Below are positions 51,130 through 59,052 of a stretch of DNA of 59,052 nt, in pieces (position 1 is the stretch's first letter; the number at the start of each line of letters is the position of its first letter). The stretch is taken from the NCBI RefSeq assembly GCF_001620365.2, contig NZ_LQMT02000019.1, forward strand, positions 269,505 to 328,556, written 5' to 3'. A program made the position numbers and the translations under genes. This DNA is from Amycolatopsis keratiniphila subsp. keratiniphila (GTDB lineage: Bacteria; Actinomycetota; Actinomycetes; Mycobacteriales; Pseudonocardiaceae). The notes beneath the pieces are model-generated. The model did not search any database and had not been told where the DNA came from. It was given only the letters and a program-made list of their open reading frames with translations.

Positions 51130-51148
51130 GGGGCTTGCGGCAAGACTC
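51130..51148. promoter_or_regulatory. Rifamycin-associated element (RAE)
   Basis: GGGGCTTGCGGCAAGACTC matches the published 19-base RAE GGGGCTTGCGGCAAGCCCC at 17 of 19 positions. The RAE is found upstream of rifamycin-inactivation genes in actinomycetes and is tied to rifamycin induction. Here it lies 75 bp before the start of the rifampicin monooxygenase, just after a TATAAC box. Confidence 0.75.
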
Positions 51149-51205
51149 CGGTCATGCCGCAGAATCCTCCGCCGGACCACACGAGCTCGACAATCGGGGG
51201 AACTC

Positions 51206-52633
51206 TTGATCGACGTGATCATCGCCGGCGGCGGACCGACCGGCATGATGCTGGGCGCCGAACTGCGACTGCACGGCGTGCAGGTCGTCGTCCTGGAAAA
51301 GGATCTGGAACAGTCCAAGGTCGTCCGTTCGATGGGCCTGCACGCGCGCAGTATCGAGGTGATGGACCAGCGCGGTCTGCTGGAGCGCTTCCTCGAACAC
51401 GGCAAGAAGTACCCGGTCGGCGGCTCCTTCGCGGGCATCGTCAAGCCGGCGCCGGTGCTGGACAGCGCGCACGCCTACATCCTCGGTATCCCCCAGACCG
51501 TCACCGACCGCCTGCTGAGCGACCACGCCGCCGAGGTCGGCGTCGACATCCGGCGCGGCTGCGAAGTGGTCGGCCTGGCCCAGGACGAGGACGGCGTGGA
51601 CGTCGAACTGGCCGACGGGACGAAGCTGCGCTCGCGCTACCTCGTCGGCTGCGACGGCGGCCGAAGCGCGGTACGCAAGCTCCTCGGGATCGACTTCCCC
51701 GGCGAGCCCGCCACCGCCGAGACACTGCTGGGCGAGATGGAATTGACCGAGGACTGGGAAACGGTGCTCGCGGTCATGACCGAGGTCCGCAAGACCCAGC
51801 TGCGGTTCGGCCTCTCCCCCATCGGCGACGGGGTGTACCGGGTCGGCGTGCCCGCCGAAGGTCTGGCCGAGGACCCGCGGATCCCGCCGAGCTTCGACGA
51901 GATCAAACGGCAGCTCGTAGCGGTCGCCGGAAGCGACTTCGGCGTGCACTCACCGCGCTGGCTCTCCCGCTTCGGTGACGCCACGCGGCTGGCCGAGCGC
52001 TATCGGGACGGACGTGCGTTCCTGGCGGGCGACGCGGCGCACATCCACCCACCGGTCGGCGGGCAGGGGCTCAATCTCGGCGTCCAGGACGCCTTCAACC
52101 TCGGCTGGAAACTGGCCGCCGCGATCAACGGCTGGGCACCGGACGACCTGCTGGACACCTATCACACGGAACGGCATCCGGTAGCCGCCTCGGTCTTGGA
52201 CAACACCCGCGCGCAGATGCAGTTGATGTCGCTCGACCCGGGTTCGCAGGCGGTCCGGCGGTTGCTGGCGGAACTGATGGACTTCGAGGACGTCAGCCGA
52301 TTCCTGACCGAGAAGATCACCGCGACCGCGATCCGCTACGACTTCGGCGAGGGACACGAACTGCTCGGCCGCCGGATGCGCGACCTGGAACTCAAGCAGG
52401 GCCACCTCTACGGGCTGACCCGCGGCGGACGCGGTCTGCTGCTCGACCAGACCGGTTCGCTTTCGGTGCGGGGCTGGGCGGACCGGGTCGATCACGTCGT
52501 CGACGTCAGCGAGGAACTCGAGGTGCCGGCGGCACTGCTGCGCCCGGACGGACACGTGGCGTGGGCGGGAGAGGACCAGGATGAGCTGGCCGGGGCGTTG
52601 CGCCGGTGGTTCGGAGAGGGCGAAGTCCTCTAG
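51206..52633 (+). CDS. rox: Rifampicin monooxygenase (Rox-like)
   Basis: 475 aa, starting with TTG 51206. MIDVIIAGGGPTGMMLGAELRLHGVQVVVLEKD (FAD), DGGRSAVRKLLG (DG motif), FLAGDAAHIHPPVGGQGLNLGVQDAFNLGWKLA (GD motif) and the C-terminal thioredoxin-like RGLLLDQTGSL follow known Rox proteins closely from memory. Rox hydroxylates rifamycin and inactivates it, giving resistance. The RAE upstream supports this reading. Other class A monooxygenases are possible but less likely. No rph or helR-type gene is next to it. Confidence 0.87.
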   Translation: MIDVIIAGGGPTGMMLGAELRLHGVQVVVLEKDLEQSKVVRSMGLHARSIEVMDQRGLLERFLEHGKKYPVGGSFAGIVKPAPVLDSAHAYILGIPQTVTDRLLSDHAAEVGVDIRRGCEVVGLAQDEDGVDVELADGTKLRSRYLVGCDGGRSAVRKLLGIDFPGEPATAETLLGEMELTEDWETVLAVMTEVRKTQLRFGLSPIGDGVYRVGVPAEGLAEDPRIPPSFDEIKRQLVAVAGSDFGVHSPRWLSRFGDATRLAERYRDGRAFLAGDAAHIHPPVGGQGLNLGVQDAFNLGWKLAAAINGWAPDDLLDTYHTERHPVAASVLDNTRAQMQLMSLDPGSQAVRRLLAELMDFEDVSRFLTEKITATAIRYDFGEGHELLGRRMRDLELKQGHLYGLTRGGRGLLLDQTGSLSVRGWADRVDHVVDVSEELEVPAALLRPDGHVAWAGEDQDELAGALRRWFGEGEVL

Positions 52634-52695
52634 CGCGCCAGGTCCGGCGGCTATTGGCTGGTGGCGTTCCGAATCCGATGCCACGACAGGAGTTG

Positions 52696-53082
52696 ATGAC
52701 CATGGCCGGACGGGTCGTGCACTTCGAGATTCCGTTCGAGGACGGCGAGCGCGCACGCGGCTTCTACCGGGAGGTCTTCGGCTGGAAGGCCGACACGATG
52801 CCGGGGATGGACTACACGATGGTCGCTTCGGGGCCGACCGCCGAGACCGGCATGCCCTCGGAGCCGGGGTACATCAACGGCGGCATGCTGGCGAAGGAAC
52901 TCAGCCCCTCGCCGGGTCCGGTGATCGTGCTCGACGTCGAAAGCGTCGACGACACCCTCGCGGTCATCGAGAAGCAGGGCGGTTCGACGCTGGTCGGCCG
53001 GACGGCGGTCGGCGACATGGGTTTCTCGGCCTACTTCAAGGACACGGAAGGCAACGTCATGGGGCTCTGGGAGACCGCGTGA
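52696..53082 (+). CDS. VOC-family protein (glyoxalase-like)
   Basis: 128 aa from ATG 52696, preceded by ACAGGAG. MTMAGRVVHFEIPFEDGERARGFYREVFGWK and the late FSAYFKDTEGNVMGLWETA are typical of single-domain VOC proteins. Possible metal ligands are His9 and the terminal Glu. Lies 62 bp after rox; may belong to the same transcript, but nothing ties it to rifamycin. Confidence 0.88.
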   Translation: MTMAGRVVHFEIPFEDGERARGFYREVFGWKADTMPGMDYTMVASGPTAETGMPSEPGYINGGMLAKELSPSPGPVIVLDVESVDDTLAVIEKQGGSTLVGRTAVGDMGFSAYFKDTEGNVMGLWETA

Positions 53083-53088
53083 GCCCGG

Positions 53089-53117
53089 GGGCCCGTGGCC
53101 TGCGTGGTCACGGGCCC
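53089..53117. terminator. Terminator between convergent genes
   Basis: GGGCCCGTG and CACGGGCCC are exact complements with 11 bases between. It lies just after the VOC stop and overlaps the stop codon of the convergent Lrp/AsnC gene. Confidence 0.65.
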
Positions 53118-53554
53118 TGCGGCCCGCGATAGGGCAACGTCTGGTTGTAGACGATGTTGGTGTTCGTGCTCCCGAACAGCGCGAGCTCGTTGACGATCTC
53201 CTCCAGCCGTCCCATCGACGGGGCCGCGATCTTCAGCGAATAGCAGTCGTCACCGGTCGTGCGGAGGCATTCGAGGATCTCGGTCCGCTCGGCCAGGAGT
53301 TTGTGCAACGGCGCGTGCTTGCTGCCCGGGTACTTCAACCGCACCACCGCGAGCACCACGTACCCGGCCTTCTCCAGGTCGACCTCGGCGCGATAGCCGG
53401 TGATCACCCCGGCCGCCTCCAGCCGCTTGACCCGTTCGGTCGTCGCCGACGCGCTCAAGCTGACCCGCTTTCCCAGTTCGGTGAGCGGGAGGCGTCCGTC
53501 CTTCTGGAGCTCCACCAGGATCGCCCAGTCGGTCGCGTCGAGAGTCTCGGCCAT
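53108..53554 (-). CDS. Lrp/AsnC-family regulator
   Basis: 148 aa. HTH: LDATDWAILVELQKDGRLPLTELGKRVSLSASATTERVKRLEAAGVITGY. The C-terminal RAM domain (VVLAVVRLKYPGSKHAPLHKLLAERTEILECLRTTGDDCYSLKIAA) is complete. Divergent from the LLM oxidoreductase gene, 92 bp away. Ligand unknown. Confidence 0.93.
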   Translation of the reverse strand: MAETLDATDWAILVELQKDGRLPLTELGKRVSLSASATTERVKRLEAAGVITGYRAEVDLEKAGYVVLAVVRLKYPGSKHAPLHKLLAERTEILECLRTTGDDCYSLKIAAPSMGRLEEIVNELALFGSTNTNIVYNQTLPYRGPQGP

Positions 53555-53646
53555 TCGGGAAGAATACCGGCAGATCCACGGCCGAAGCCGCCATACGCCG
53601 GGAAAGATCCCTTCCCGGGTTTCCGCCTCGCCGATAGCCTTGACCT

Positions 53647-54516
53647 GTGCGAATAGGTGTCAACGTCCCGAATTTCGGCCCGGGGACCGACCCCGGGGTC
53701 CTCCGCGGCTGGGCCACCACGGTCGAAGGCCTCGGCTACGACCTGCTCATGGTGTCCGATCATGTGGCCATCACCCCCGACGTCGCCGAGCAGTATCCGG
53801 CGCCGTTCTACGAACCGTTCACGACGCTGTCGTGGCTCGCGGGCGTGACGAACCGGGTCCGGCTGGGCACCACCGTGCTCATCGTCCCGTACCGGCATCC
53901 GCTGCTGATCGCCCGGATGGCCGCGAATCTGAACCAGCTCAGCGGCGGACGGCTGGTGCTCGGTGTCGCGTCGGGGTGGGCCCGGCAGGAGTTCGAGGCG
54001 CTCGACGTCCCGTTCGGGAAACGGGGACGGCTGACCGACGACCACCTCGACGCCGTCCGGAAGGCCTGGGCCGACGACGCCGACTACCGCGCCGGTGACA
54101 TCCCGATCTGGGTCGGCGGCAACAGTGACGCCGGGATCCGCCGGGCCGTGCGGGTCGGGGACGCCTGGCATCCGCTGCGGGCCACCCTCCCCTGGCTCAC
54201 CGAGGCGCTCACCAGGGTCAAGACGATCGCCGACGCCCATGACCGGCCGGTGCCCGCGTTCACGCCGCGGATCCTGCTGAACGTCACCGAGCGCCCGGTC
54301 ACCACACCCGAACGCGCCGCCGGGGAAGGCACGATCGAGCAGATCGTCGACGACCTCGACCGCCTTCGCCACCTCGGCGCCGAGACGGTCGTACTCGACC
54401 CGTTCTCCGGCGATCCCGACGAGACCCTCCGCCCGGAAGCCGCCTGGCAGGCATTGGCGACCGTGGCGGCGCACTGGGAACTGGGCCACTACCGAACCGG
54501 ACAGGACCGACCATGA
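53647..54516 (+). CDS. LLM-class F420-dependent oxidoreductase
   Basis: 289 aa from GTG 53647. MRIGVNVPNFGPGTDPGVLRGWATTVEGLGYDLLMVSDHVA, then TNRVRLGTTVLIVPYRHPLLIARMAANLNQLSGGRLVLGVASGWA, are signatures of the luciferase-like (LLM) family that in this phylum often uses F420. The C-terminal cofactor-side segment is typical. Substrate unknown. Forms an operon with the deaminase via an ATGA overlap. Confidence 0.9.
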   Translation: MRIGVNVPNFGPGTDPGVLRGWATTVEGLGYDLLMVSDHVAITPDVAEQYPAPFYEPFTTLSWLAGVTNRVRLGTTVLIVPYRHPLLIARMAANLNQLSGGRLVLGVASGWARQEFEALDVPFGKRGRLTDDHLDAVRKAWADDADYRAGDIPIWVGGNSDAGIRRAVRVGDAWHPLRATLPWLTEALTRVKTIADAHDRPVPAFTPRILLNVTERPVTTPERAAGEGTIEQIVDDLDRLRHLGAETVVLDPFSGDPDETLRPEAAWQALATVAAHWELGHYRTGQDRP

Positions 54517-54938
54517 CCGACGAAGACGAGAAGTTCCTCCGCCGCGCCATCGAGCTGGCCGCGAAGTCCCGCGAGGACGGCGACCCGCCCTTCGGCTCAC
54601 TGCTCGTCGGCCCCGACGGTGCGGTGCTCGCCGAGGATCACAACACCACGGTGTCGCAATCGGACATCAGCCTGCATCCGGAGCTGAAGCTCGCCGTGTG
54701 GGCCGCTCGCGAACTCGAACCCGCCGTCGCCGCGGCGACCACCATGTACACCAGCTGCCAGCCGTGCGGGATGTGTCAGGGCGCCATCGAACGTTCCGGA
54801 CTGGGTCGTGTCGTGTTCGCTCTTTCCGGGGAGCAGGTCACCGCGCTCAAGCCGCCCGCGACCGGGCCGGGCGTGCGGCTCGAAGGCCCCGCGTTGTACG
54901 ACGAGGCTCGTGTCCCCGTCGAGGGCTACTACACCTAG
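54513..54938 (+). CDS. Nucleoside deaminase-like protein
   Basis: 141 aa. Cytidine/deoxycytidylate deaminase fold: SDISLHPELKLAVWAA holds a His and Glu in HPE form (the family norm is HAE), and TSCQPCGMCQGAI supplies the PCxxC zinc cysteines. Expected to deaminate a purine or pyrimidine base, with the HPE deviation leaving activity open. Coupled to the LLM gene. Confidence 0.88.
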   Translation: MTDEDEKFLRRAIELAAKSREDGDPPFGSLLVGPDGAVLAEDHNTTVSQSDISLHPELKLAVWAARELEPAVAAATTMYTSCQPCGMCQGAIERSGLGRVVFALSGEQVTALKPPATGPGVRLEGPALYDEARVPVEGYYT

Positions 54939-54976
54939 AGCGGCGCGGTCCTCGATTGGACCCGGCCGCGGCCGAC

Positions 54977-54999
54977 GTTGCGAAAGTGGCTTTCGCAAC
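54977..54999. repeat. Palindrome, family 2 (copy 3)
   Basis: GTTGCGAAAG and CTTTCGCAAC with a 3-base loop. Between convergent genes; other copies at 16567-16619. A single right arm GCTTTCGCAAC also occurs at 46928-46938. Confidence 0.7.
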
Positions 55000-55046
55000 C
55001 TCCGGTCAAGGTCGGCACCCGGTCAGGCGAAACACTCACGACCCCG

Positions 55047-55235
55047 TCAAAGCCGAGCCGACCCCAGCTGGGACTTCGTCGCCCCGATCACCACACCGTC
55101 CACCCGCGCGAGCCAGCTCCCGCACAGGCACCGGACGTACTCCAGCCTCCCCTGCGAGACCCGCTGGGACGTCGTCGCGCTTCCAGGCAGTTCGGCCAGC
55201 GGCCAGCCGCACCGCGGGCACTTGTTCGCTTCCAT
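55047..55235 (-). CDS. Small zinc-ribbon protein
   Basis: 62 aa from ATG 55235. MEANKCPRCGWPLAELPG with CPRCG and a later CLCG pair suggest a small treble-clef or ribbon finger. No family recognised. Divergent from the CGNR gene at 55261, only 25 bp away. Confidence 0.6.
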   Translation of the reverse strand: MEANKCPRCGWPLAELPGSATTSQRVSQGRLEYVRCLCGSWLARVDGVVIGATKSQLGSARL

Positions 55236-55260
55236 ACCCCGATCGTGCTGTAATGAGTCA

Positions 55261-55773
55261 ATGCACTTCAACCCTTACGGCGGGGCGGCCGCGCAGATCG
55301 CCGCCGAGCTGGTCAACCTGGGCGACGCCGCCGATCCGGCCACGCTCACCGCGATCTTCAAGGACCGCATGACCGTCTCCGCCGTACAGGACCACGAAGC
55401 GACCGAGATCATCGCCTGGACCAAGCGGCTCCGGCGCGTCTTCGAAGCCGACCCGGACACCCGCGTCGACCTGGTCAACGCCCTGCTCCACGATTCGGCG
55501 TCCAAGCCCTACATCTCCACCCACGACGGCAAGGCACCTCACCTGCACTACGTCGACGCGCAGGCGGGCACCGCGCCCAGGGTCCGGGCCTACACCGCCG
55601 GCGGGCTCACACATCTCGTTTGCGACGCCCCAGACCGCTTCGGCGTCTGCTCACGCGAAGGCTGCGAAACCGTCTACGTCGACGTCTCCCGCAACGGCCG
55701 CCGCCGATTCTGCTCGACCCGGTGCGCGACCAGGGTCCACGTCGCCGACCACCGGAACCGGCAAGCGAGCTAG
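55261..55773 (+). CDS. CGNR zinc-finger regulator
   Basis: 170 aa. ATG 55261 (MHFNPYGGAAAQIAAELVNL) opens an ABATE-like region; the C-terminus carries CSREGCETVYVDVSRNGRRRFCSTRCATRVHVADHR, a CGNR finger with four Cys. Second such regulator in the window. Its end overlaps the convergent mannosyltransferase gene by 4 bp. Target unknown; the divergent zinc-ribbon gene is the nearest. Confidence 0.9.
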   Translation: MHFNPYGGAAAQIAAELVNLGDAADPATLTAIFKDRMTVSAVQDHEATEIIAWTKRLRRVFEADPDTRVDLVNALLHDSASKPYISTHDGKAPHLHYVDAQAGTAPRVRAYTAGGLTHLVCDAPDRFGVCSREGCETVYVDVSRNGRRRFCSTRCATRVHVADHRNRQAS

Positions 55774-57005
55774 ATCGCGTACCGCCACGCCGTCAGGGCG
55801 TGCGCCGAGAACCACGCACCCAGCACCACCCACGCCGACGCGGCCGCGACCGCTGTCACGGTCCGCCGCTTCGACAACCCGATCGCGATCGGCACCAGCA
55901 CCGGGAATGCGGGCAGGATGAACCGGATCTTCGCGTCCGGCAGCCCCCGGGTGCCGATGGCCAGCAACAGCACCCCGGCCCCGTAGAGCGTCAACGGCCA
56001 CGGCACCCGGATGAACGCCGCCACCAGCACCAACGCCACCGCACCCAGCAGCAGCAACACCGTCAGCGTGCTGAACACCGACTCGTCCCCGGTCAACCGC
56101 GCCAGCACCGAATCCGCGGTCTCCGCACCGAAGTCGAACTCGGTGTTCCAGCCCCGCAACTCGATGTCCTGCCAGCCGGTCCAACTCCCCGTCCGGTACG
56201 CGACGAACCCCAGATAGCCCGCCACTCCCAACGGAGCGATCACCGCACCCGCGAGCGCCCACCAGCGCTTCTCGTCACGCCGGAACACCGTGATCAACGC
56301 CGCCACGACGACCACCGCGACCAGCACCACCGCCGTCGACCTCGACAACCCGGCCGCGAAGGTGCACAAGCCGGCCAGCAGCCAACGTCGTTCCAGCACA
56401 CCCACCAGCGCCCAGACGGCGAATGCGCAGAACACCGCCTCCGTGTAGGCCATCGAGAACACGATCGCCATCGGCGCCCCGGCCCACAACGCCACCAGCA
56501 GCAGCCCGGTCCCGTCGCCCCGATCCGGCGACACCGCCCGCCCGATCCGGATCAGCCCGCACGCCAGCACCAGACCGGCCAGCACCGATACCGCCAACGC
56601 CGCCGTCACGACATCGGCCCCGAGCCACATCACCGCACCGACGAGCTTCGGATACAGCGGGAAGAACGCCATCGGCGCGTCCGGATACGGCTGTCGCGCC
56701 GCGTCGAGCGTCCCCGGAAGATCCGCGTAACCGTGCACCGCCAGCCGCAGATACCACTGCCCGTCCCACGCGGTCAGCCGATCGGTCAACGTCGTACCGC
56801 GCCGCGCGGCCAGGAGATCGAGCAACTGGACACTGGCCGTGCGGATCACGAGATACAGCAGGATCGCCCTGGGATAAGGCGACCGGGCCAGTCTGTCGAG
56901 GACTCTGTCGAGCACACGCGCCGGACGCCCCTGCCGGGGCGCCTTCTCGGGAGCGGCGGGCTGATCAAGGTCGTCGACTTCTCGGAGCACGATCAAAGTG
57001 TCCAC
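55770..57005 (-). CDS. Membrane glycosyltransferase (PIG-V/mannosyltransferase-like)
   Basis: 411 aa from GTG 57005. Ten or so hydrophobic helices. TAWDGQWYLRLAVHGYADLPG and the FPLYPKLV loop after TM2 are typical of the GT-C PIG-V-like family of actinobacterial mannosyltransferases, which use polyprenyl-phospho-mannose to build cell-envelope glycans. Substrate not certain. Monocistronic between a convergent and a divergent gene. Confidence 0.85.
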   Translation of the reverse strand: MDTLIVLREVDDLDQPAAPEKAPRQGRPARVLDRVLDRLARSPYPRAILLYLVIRTASVQLLDLLAARRGTTLTDRLTAWDGQWYLRLAVHGYADLPGTLDAARQPYPDAPMAFFPLYPKLVGAVMWLGADVVTAALAVSVLAGLVLACGLIRIGRAVSPDRGDGTGLLLVALWAGAPMAIVFSMAYTEAVFCAFAVWALVGVLERRWLLAGLCTFAAGLSRSTAVVLVAVVVVAALITVFRRDEKRWWALAGAVIAPLGVAGYLGFVAYRTGSWTGWQDIELRGWNTEFDFGAETADSVLARLTGDESVFSTLTVLLLLGAVALVLVAAFIRVPWPLTLYGAGVLLLAIGTRGLPDAKIRFILPAFPVLVPIAIGLSKRRTVTAVAAASAWVVLGAWFSAHALTAWRYAI

Positions 57006-57141
57006 AATGTGAGGTCAGCTCGCCGTTCGATCCCGAAGATTCCCGGCTTCGCGCAGGTGGGGAAGCCCACAAGCCGGGCTTGTGACCCCACCTCGATCTT
57101 GTGTTTCCCAGCCCCCGCCCCGGGCTCCTACGTTCGAAGTC

Positions 57142-57897
57142 ATGAGCGAACAGAACCTGAACGGAACAGTGGCGATCATCGCCGGCGGCGCGAAGAACCT
57201 CGGCGGGCTCCTGTCCACCACACTCGGTGAAGCGGGCGCCAAGGTCGTCGTCCACTACCACGGCGACGCCTCCGCGGCCGACGCCGAGAAGACCGTCGAG
57301 GCCATCCGCGGCACCGGCTCCGAAGCCGTCGCCGTCCAAGGCGATCTGACCAAGGTCGCCGACGTGCGCCGCCTCTTCGACACCGCCGTCGACACCTTCG
57401 GCGGCGCCGACATCGCGGTCAACACCACCGGCATGGTCCTGCGCAAGCCGATCCTCGAAACCACCGAAGAGGACTACGACCGCATGTTCGCGGTCAACGC
57501 GAAAGCCGCCTACTTCTTCATCCAGGAAGCCGGACGTCGCCTGTCCGACAACGGCAAGATCATCAGCCTTGGGACCTCGCTGCTGGCGGCCTTCACCGAC
57601 GGCTATTCCACCTACGCCGGCGGCAAAGCCCCGCTGGAGCACTTCACCAGGGCGGCCGCCAAGGAGTTCGCCGACCGCGGTATCTCGGTCAACGTCGTCG
57701 CACCCGGCCCGATGGACACCCCGTTCTTCTACCCGCAGGAAACCCCCGAGCGGGTCGAATTCCACAAGTCCCAGGCCAAGGGCGGACGGCTGACGAAGAT
57801 CGAGGACATCGTGCCGATCATCCGCTTCCTGGCCACCGACGGCGGCTGGTTCACCGGCCAGACGATGTTCCCGAACGGCGGCTACACCACGCGCTGA
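57142..57897 (+). CDS. SDR-family oxidoreductase
   Basis: 251 aa from ATG 57142. NGTVAIIAGGAKNLGGLLSTTLGEAGAKVVVHYHG has the nucleotide loop in GGAKNLG form; catalytic YAGGK follows SLGTSLLAAFTDGYST. The C-terminal PGPMDTPFFYPQETPERVEFHKSQAKGGRLTKIEDIVPIIRFLATDGGWFTGQTMFPNGGYTTR is normal for the family. 51 bp upstream of a LysR gene on the same strand, so probably one transcript. Confidence 0.9.
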   Translation: MSEQNLNGTVAIIAGGAKNLGGLLSTTLGEAGAKVVVHYHGDASAADAEKTVEAIRGTGSEAVAVQGDLTKVADVRRLFDTAVDTFGGADIAVNTTGMVLRKPILETTEEDYDRMFAVNAKAAYFFIQEAGRRLSDNGKIISLGTSLLAAFTDGYSTYAGGKAPLEHFTRAAAKEFADRGISVNVVAPGPMDTPFFYPQETPERVEFHKSQAKGGRLTKIEDIVPIIRFLATDGGWFTGQTMFPNGGYTTR

Positions 57898-57948
57898 CCC
57901 TTACCCTGGCCAAGACGCCGTAGCCGAAACACGAAGGGGAACCCCGGG

Positions 57949-58824
57949 GTGGGCCTGGACCTGTACAAGCTGAACCACCTCATCGCCGTCGCCGAAGAAG
58001 GCAGCTTCACCCGCGCGGCGACCCGGCTGCACCTGAGCCAGCAGGCGCTGTCGACCTCGGTGCGCACGCTCGAGCGGGAAGTCGGCGTCCCCCTGCTCGA
58101 GCGGAGCGCCACCGGGGTCACCGTGCTCCCCGCGGGGCAGGCGCTGATCGCCGACGCGCACCTCCTGCACGGCATCGCCGACTCCGCCGTCCAGCGCGCC
58201 CGCCGCATCGGCCGGAGCGAACCGGAACGACTCCGCGTCGGCCACACCCCGGCCGTCACCGGCGACGAGGTCACCGCCCTGCTGCGCAAACACCAGACCG
58301 ACCCCGGGCTCATCATCGACGTCAACCAGCGCTACCCCGACGAGCTCATCGCGCAGCTGCTCGGCGGGCAGCTGGACCTCGGCCTCGGCCGCGCGCTGAC
58401 CCTCGCGCACGGACTGGTCGGGACCACTCTGATCCGGCAGCGGCTGAACGTCGCCGTCGCCGCCGGTCACCGGCTGGCCGACCGCGAGAACCTCGGGCTG
58501 AGCGACCTCGACGGCGAAGAGATCACCGTCTGGGGCCACCCCGGCCGCTCCGGATACACGGATCTGCTGGTCAACCTCTGCCGCGACGCGGGATTCGAAC
58601 CACGCGTGCGCCGCAATCCGATCCAGGGGACGCCACCGGTCACCGCCGTCCTCGACACCGATGGGGTCGCCTTCGTGACCGCGCCGCCCGGCCCGGCCGC
58701 GGGCGGTGCCGTCCTCGTCCGGGAACTGAACCCGGCCGTCCACGTGCCGTTGCAGGCCCTTTGGCCGCAGCACAGCACTTCCGACGCCCGTCAGGCGTTT
58801 CTGGCTTCCGCTCAAGGGTTCTAG
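57949..58824 (+). CDS. LysR-family transcriptional regulator
   Basis: 291 aa from GTG 57949. HTH: LYKLNHLIAVAEEGSFTRAATRLHLSQQALSTSVRTLEREVGVPLLERSATGVTVLPAGQALIADA. Substrate-binding domain to the end. LysR genes often adjoin the gene they control; here the SDR upstream is co-directional, which is less usual. Confidence 0.93.
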   Translation: MGLDLYKLNHLIAVAEEGSFTRAATRLHLSQQALSTSVRTLEREVGVPLLERSATGVTVLPAGQALIADAHLLHGIADSAVQRARRIGRSEPERLRVGHTPAVTGDEVTALLRKHQTDPGLIIDVNQRYPDELIAQLLGGQLDLGLGRALTLAHGLVGTTLIRQRLNVAVAAGHRLADRENLGLSDLDGEEITVWGHPGRSGYTDLLVNLCRDAGFEPRVRRNPIQGTPPVTAVLDTDGVAFVTAPPGPAAGGAVLVRELNPAVHVPLQALWPQHSTSDARQAFLASAQGF

Positions 58825-58837
58825 TGTCCTGAGTGGT

Positions 58838-58891
58838 TGAAGGGGACTTTCACCGCATGCGGTGGGGGTAAAGCGTCCTTCATCGCATGAG
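58838..58891. repeat. Palindromic repeat, family 4 (copy 2)
   Basis: Contains ACCGCATGCGGT (58852-58863, a 12-base palindrome) and AAAGCGTCCTTCATCGCAT (58870-58888), the reverse of ATGCGATGAAGGACGC at 6471-6486. Lies 14 bp after the LysR stop. The remaining bases to 59052 hold no gene that I can see. Confidence 0.6.
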
Positions 58892-59052
58892 ATGAGAGGG
58901 CCCGGCCATGAATGTCCACCAGGGACACGGTTTAGCGGCCGAATGTCCGGTTGTGATTGGCGGTCGACGAGGAAAATTCCGGCCGTTGAACGTCCGGAAT
59001 CCCCGTCACCTCGTCTAGCACCGGTCGTGCCTGGCGCGACCTTGATCAACGG

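Overview
The window is high-GC actinobacterial DNA. Gene content points to Pseudonocardiaceae, most likely Amycolatopsis: RbpA, type VII secretion (ESX) substrates, an F420-type LLM oxidoreductase, CGNR and WYL regulators, many small TetR/HxlR/XRE regulatory pairs, and a rifampicin monooxygenase with a rifamycin-associated element. The genus is an inference; no rRNA or tRNA is present to test it. No CRISPR array, prophage or large biosynthetic cluster was seen. The window reads as chromosome interior with accessory patches.

Layout. 1-5 kb: rbpA (with a SigR-type promoter), thymidine kinase, an MFS transporter, a secreted muralytic protein, a phosphodiesterase and a small zinc-finger protein. 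5-6.6 kb: a Xer-like tyrosine recombinase whose promoter carries a perfect dif-like dyad, then 500 bp of palindromes ending in a near-consensus chromosome dimer resolution site (dif, 6539-6566). If correct, the window lies at the replication terminus. 6.6-16 kb: small enzymes, methyltransferases, a DinB/ProC/PrmC-like operon, a sigma factor-redoxin pair and a TetR/AidB-like acyl-CoA dehydrogenase operon. 16-25 kb: SNF2 helicase plus SWIM protein, then a four-gene ESX-substrate operon, then a zinc-finger coiled-coil protein. 25-41 kb: glycosyltransferase/ECF42 sigma operon, secreted hydrolases, SDR enzymes with divergent regulators, and a large WXG/beta-propeller protein. 41-45 kb: a degenerate GH6 lipoprotein, a second zinc-finger coiled-coil protein, an AT-rich iteron and dyad region, and a second tyrosine recombinase. 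45-59 kb: regulator/enzyme pairs with readable operators (TetR, CGNR), rox, an F420-type operon, a membrane glycosyltransferase and an SDR/LysR pair.

Two themes stand out. First, both tyrosine recombinases adjoin a treble-clef 'GR..YC' zinc-finger protein and have a 36-bp perfect AT-rich dyad in their upstream region; one sits about 0.5 kb from the putative dif. This is the best candidate for an undescribed system here. Second, intergenic space, often between convergent genes, is filled by several families of short, very regular palindromes, some repeated almost exactly at distant positions.

All family assignments were made by eye from translated sequence and motifs; no database search was run.
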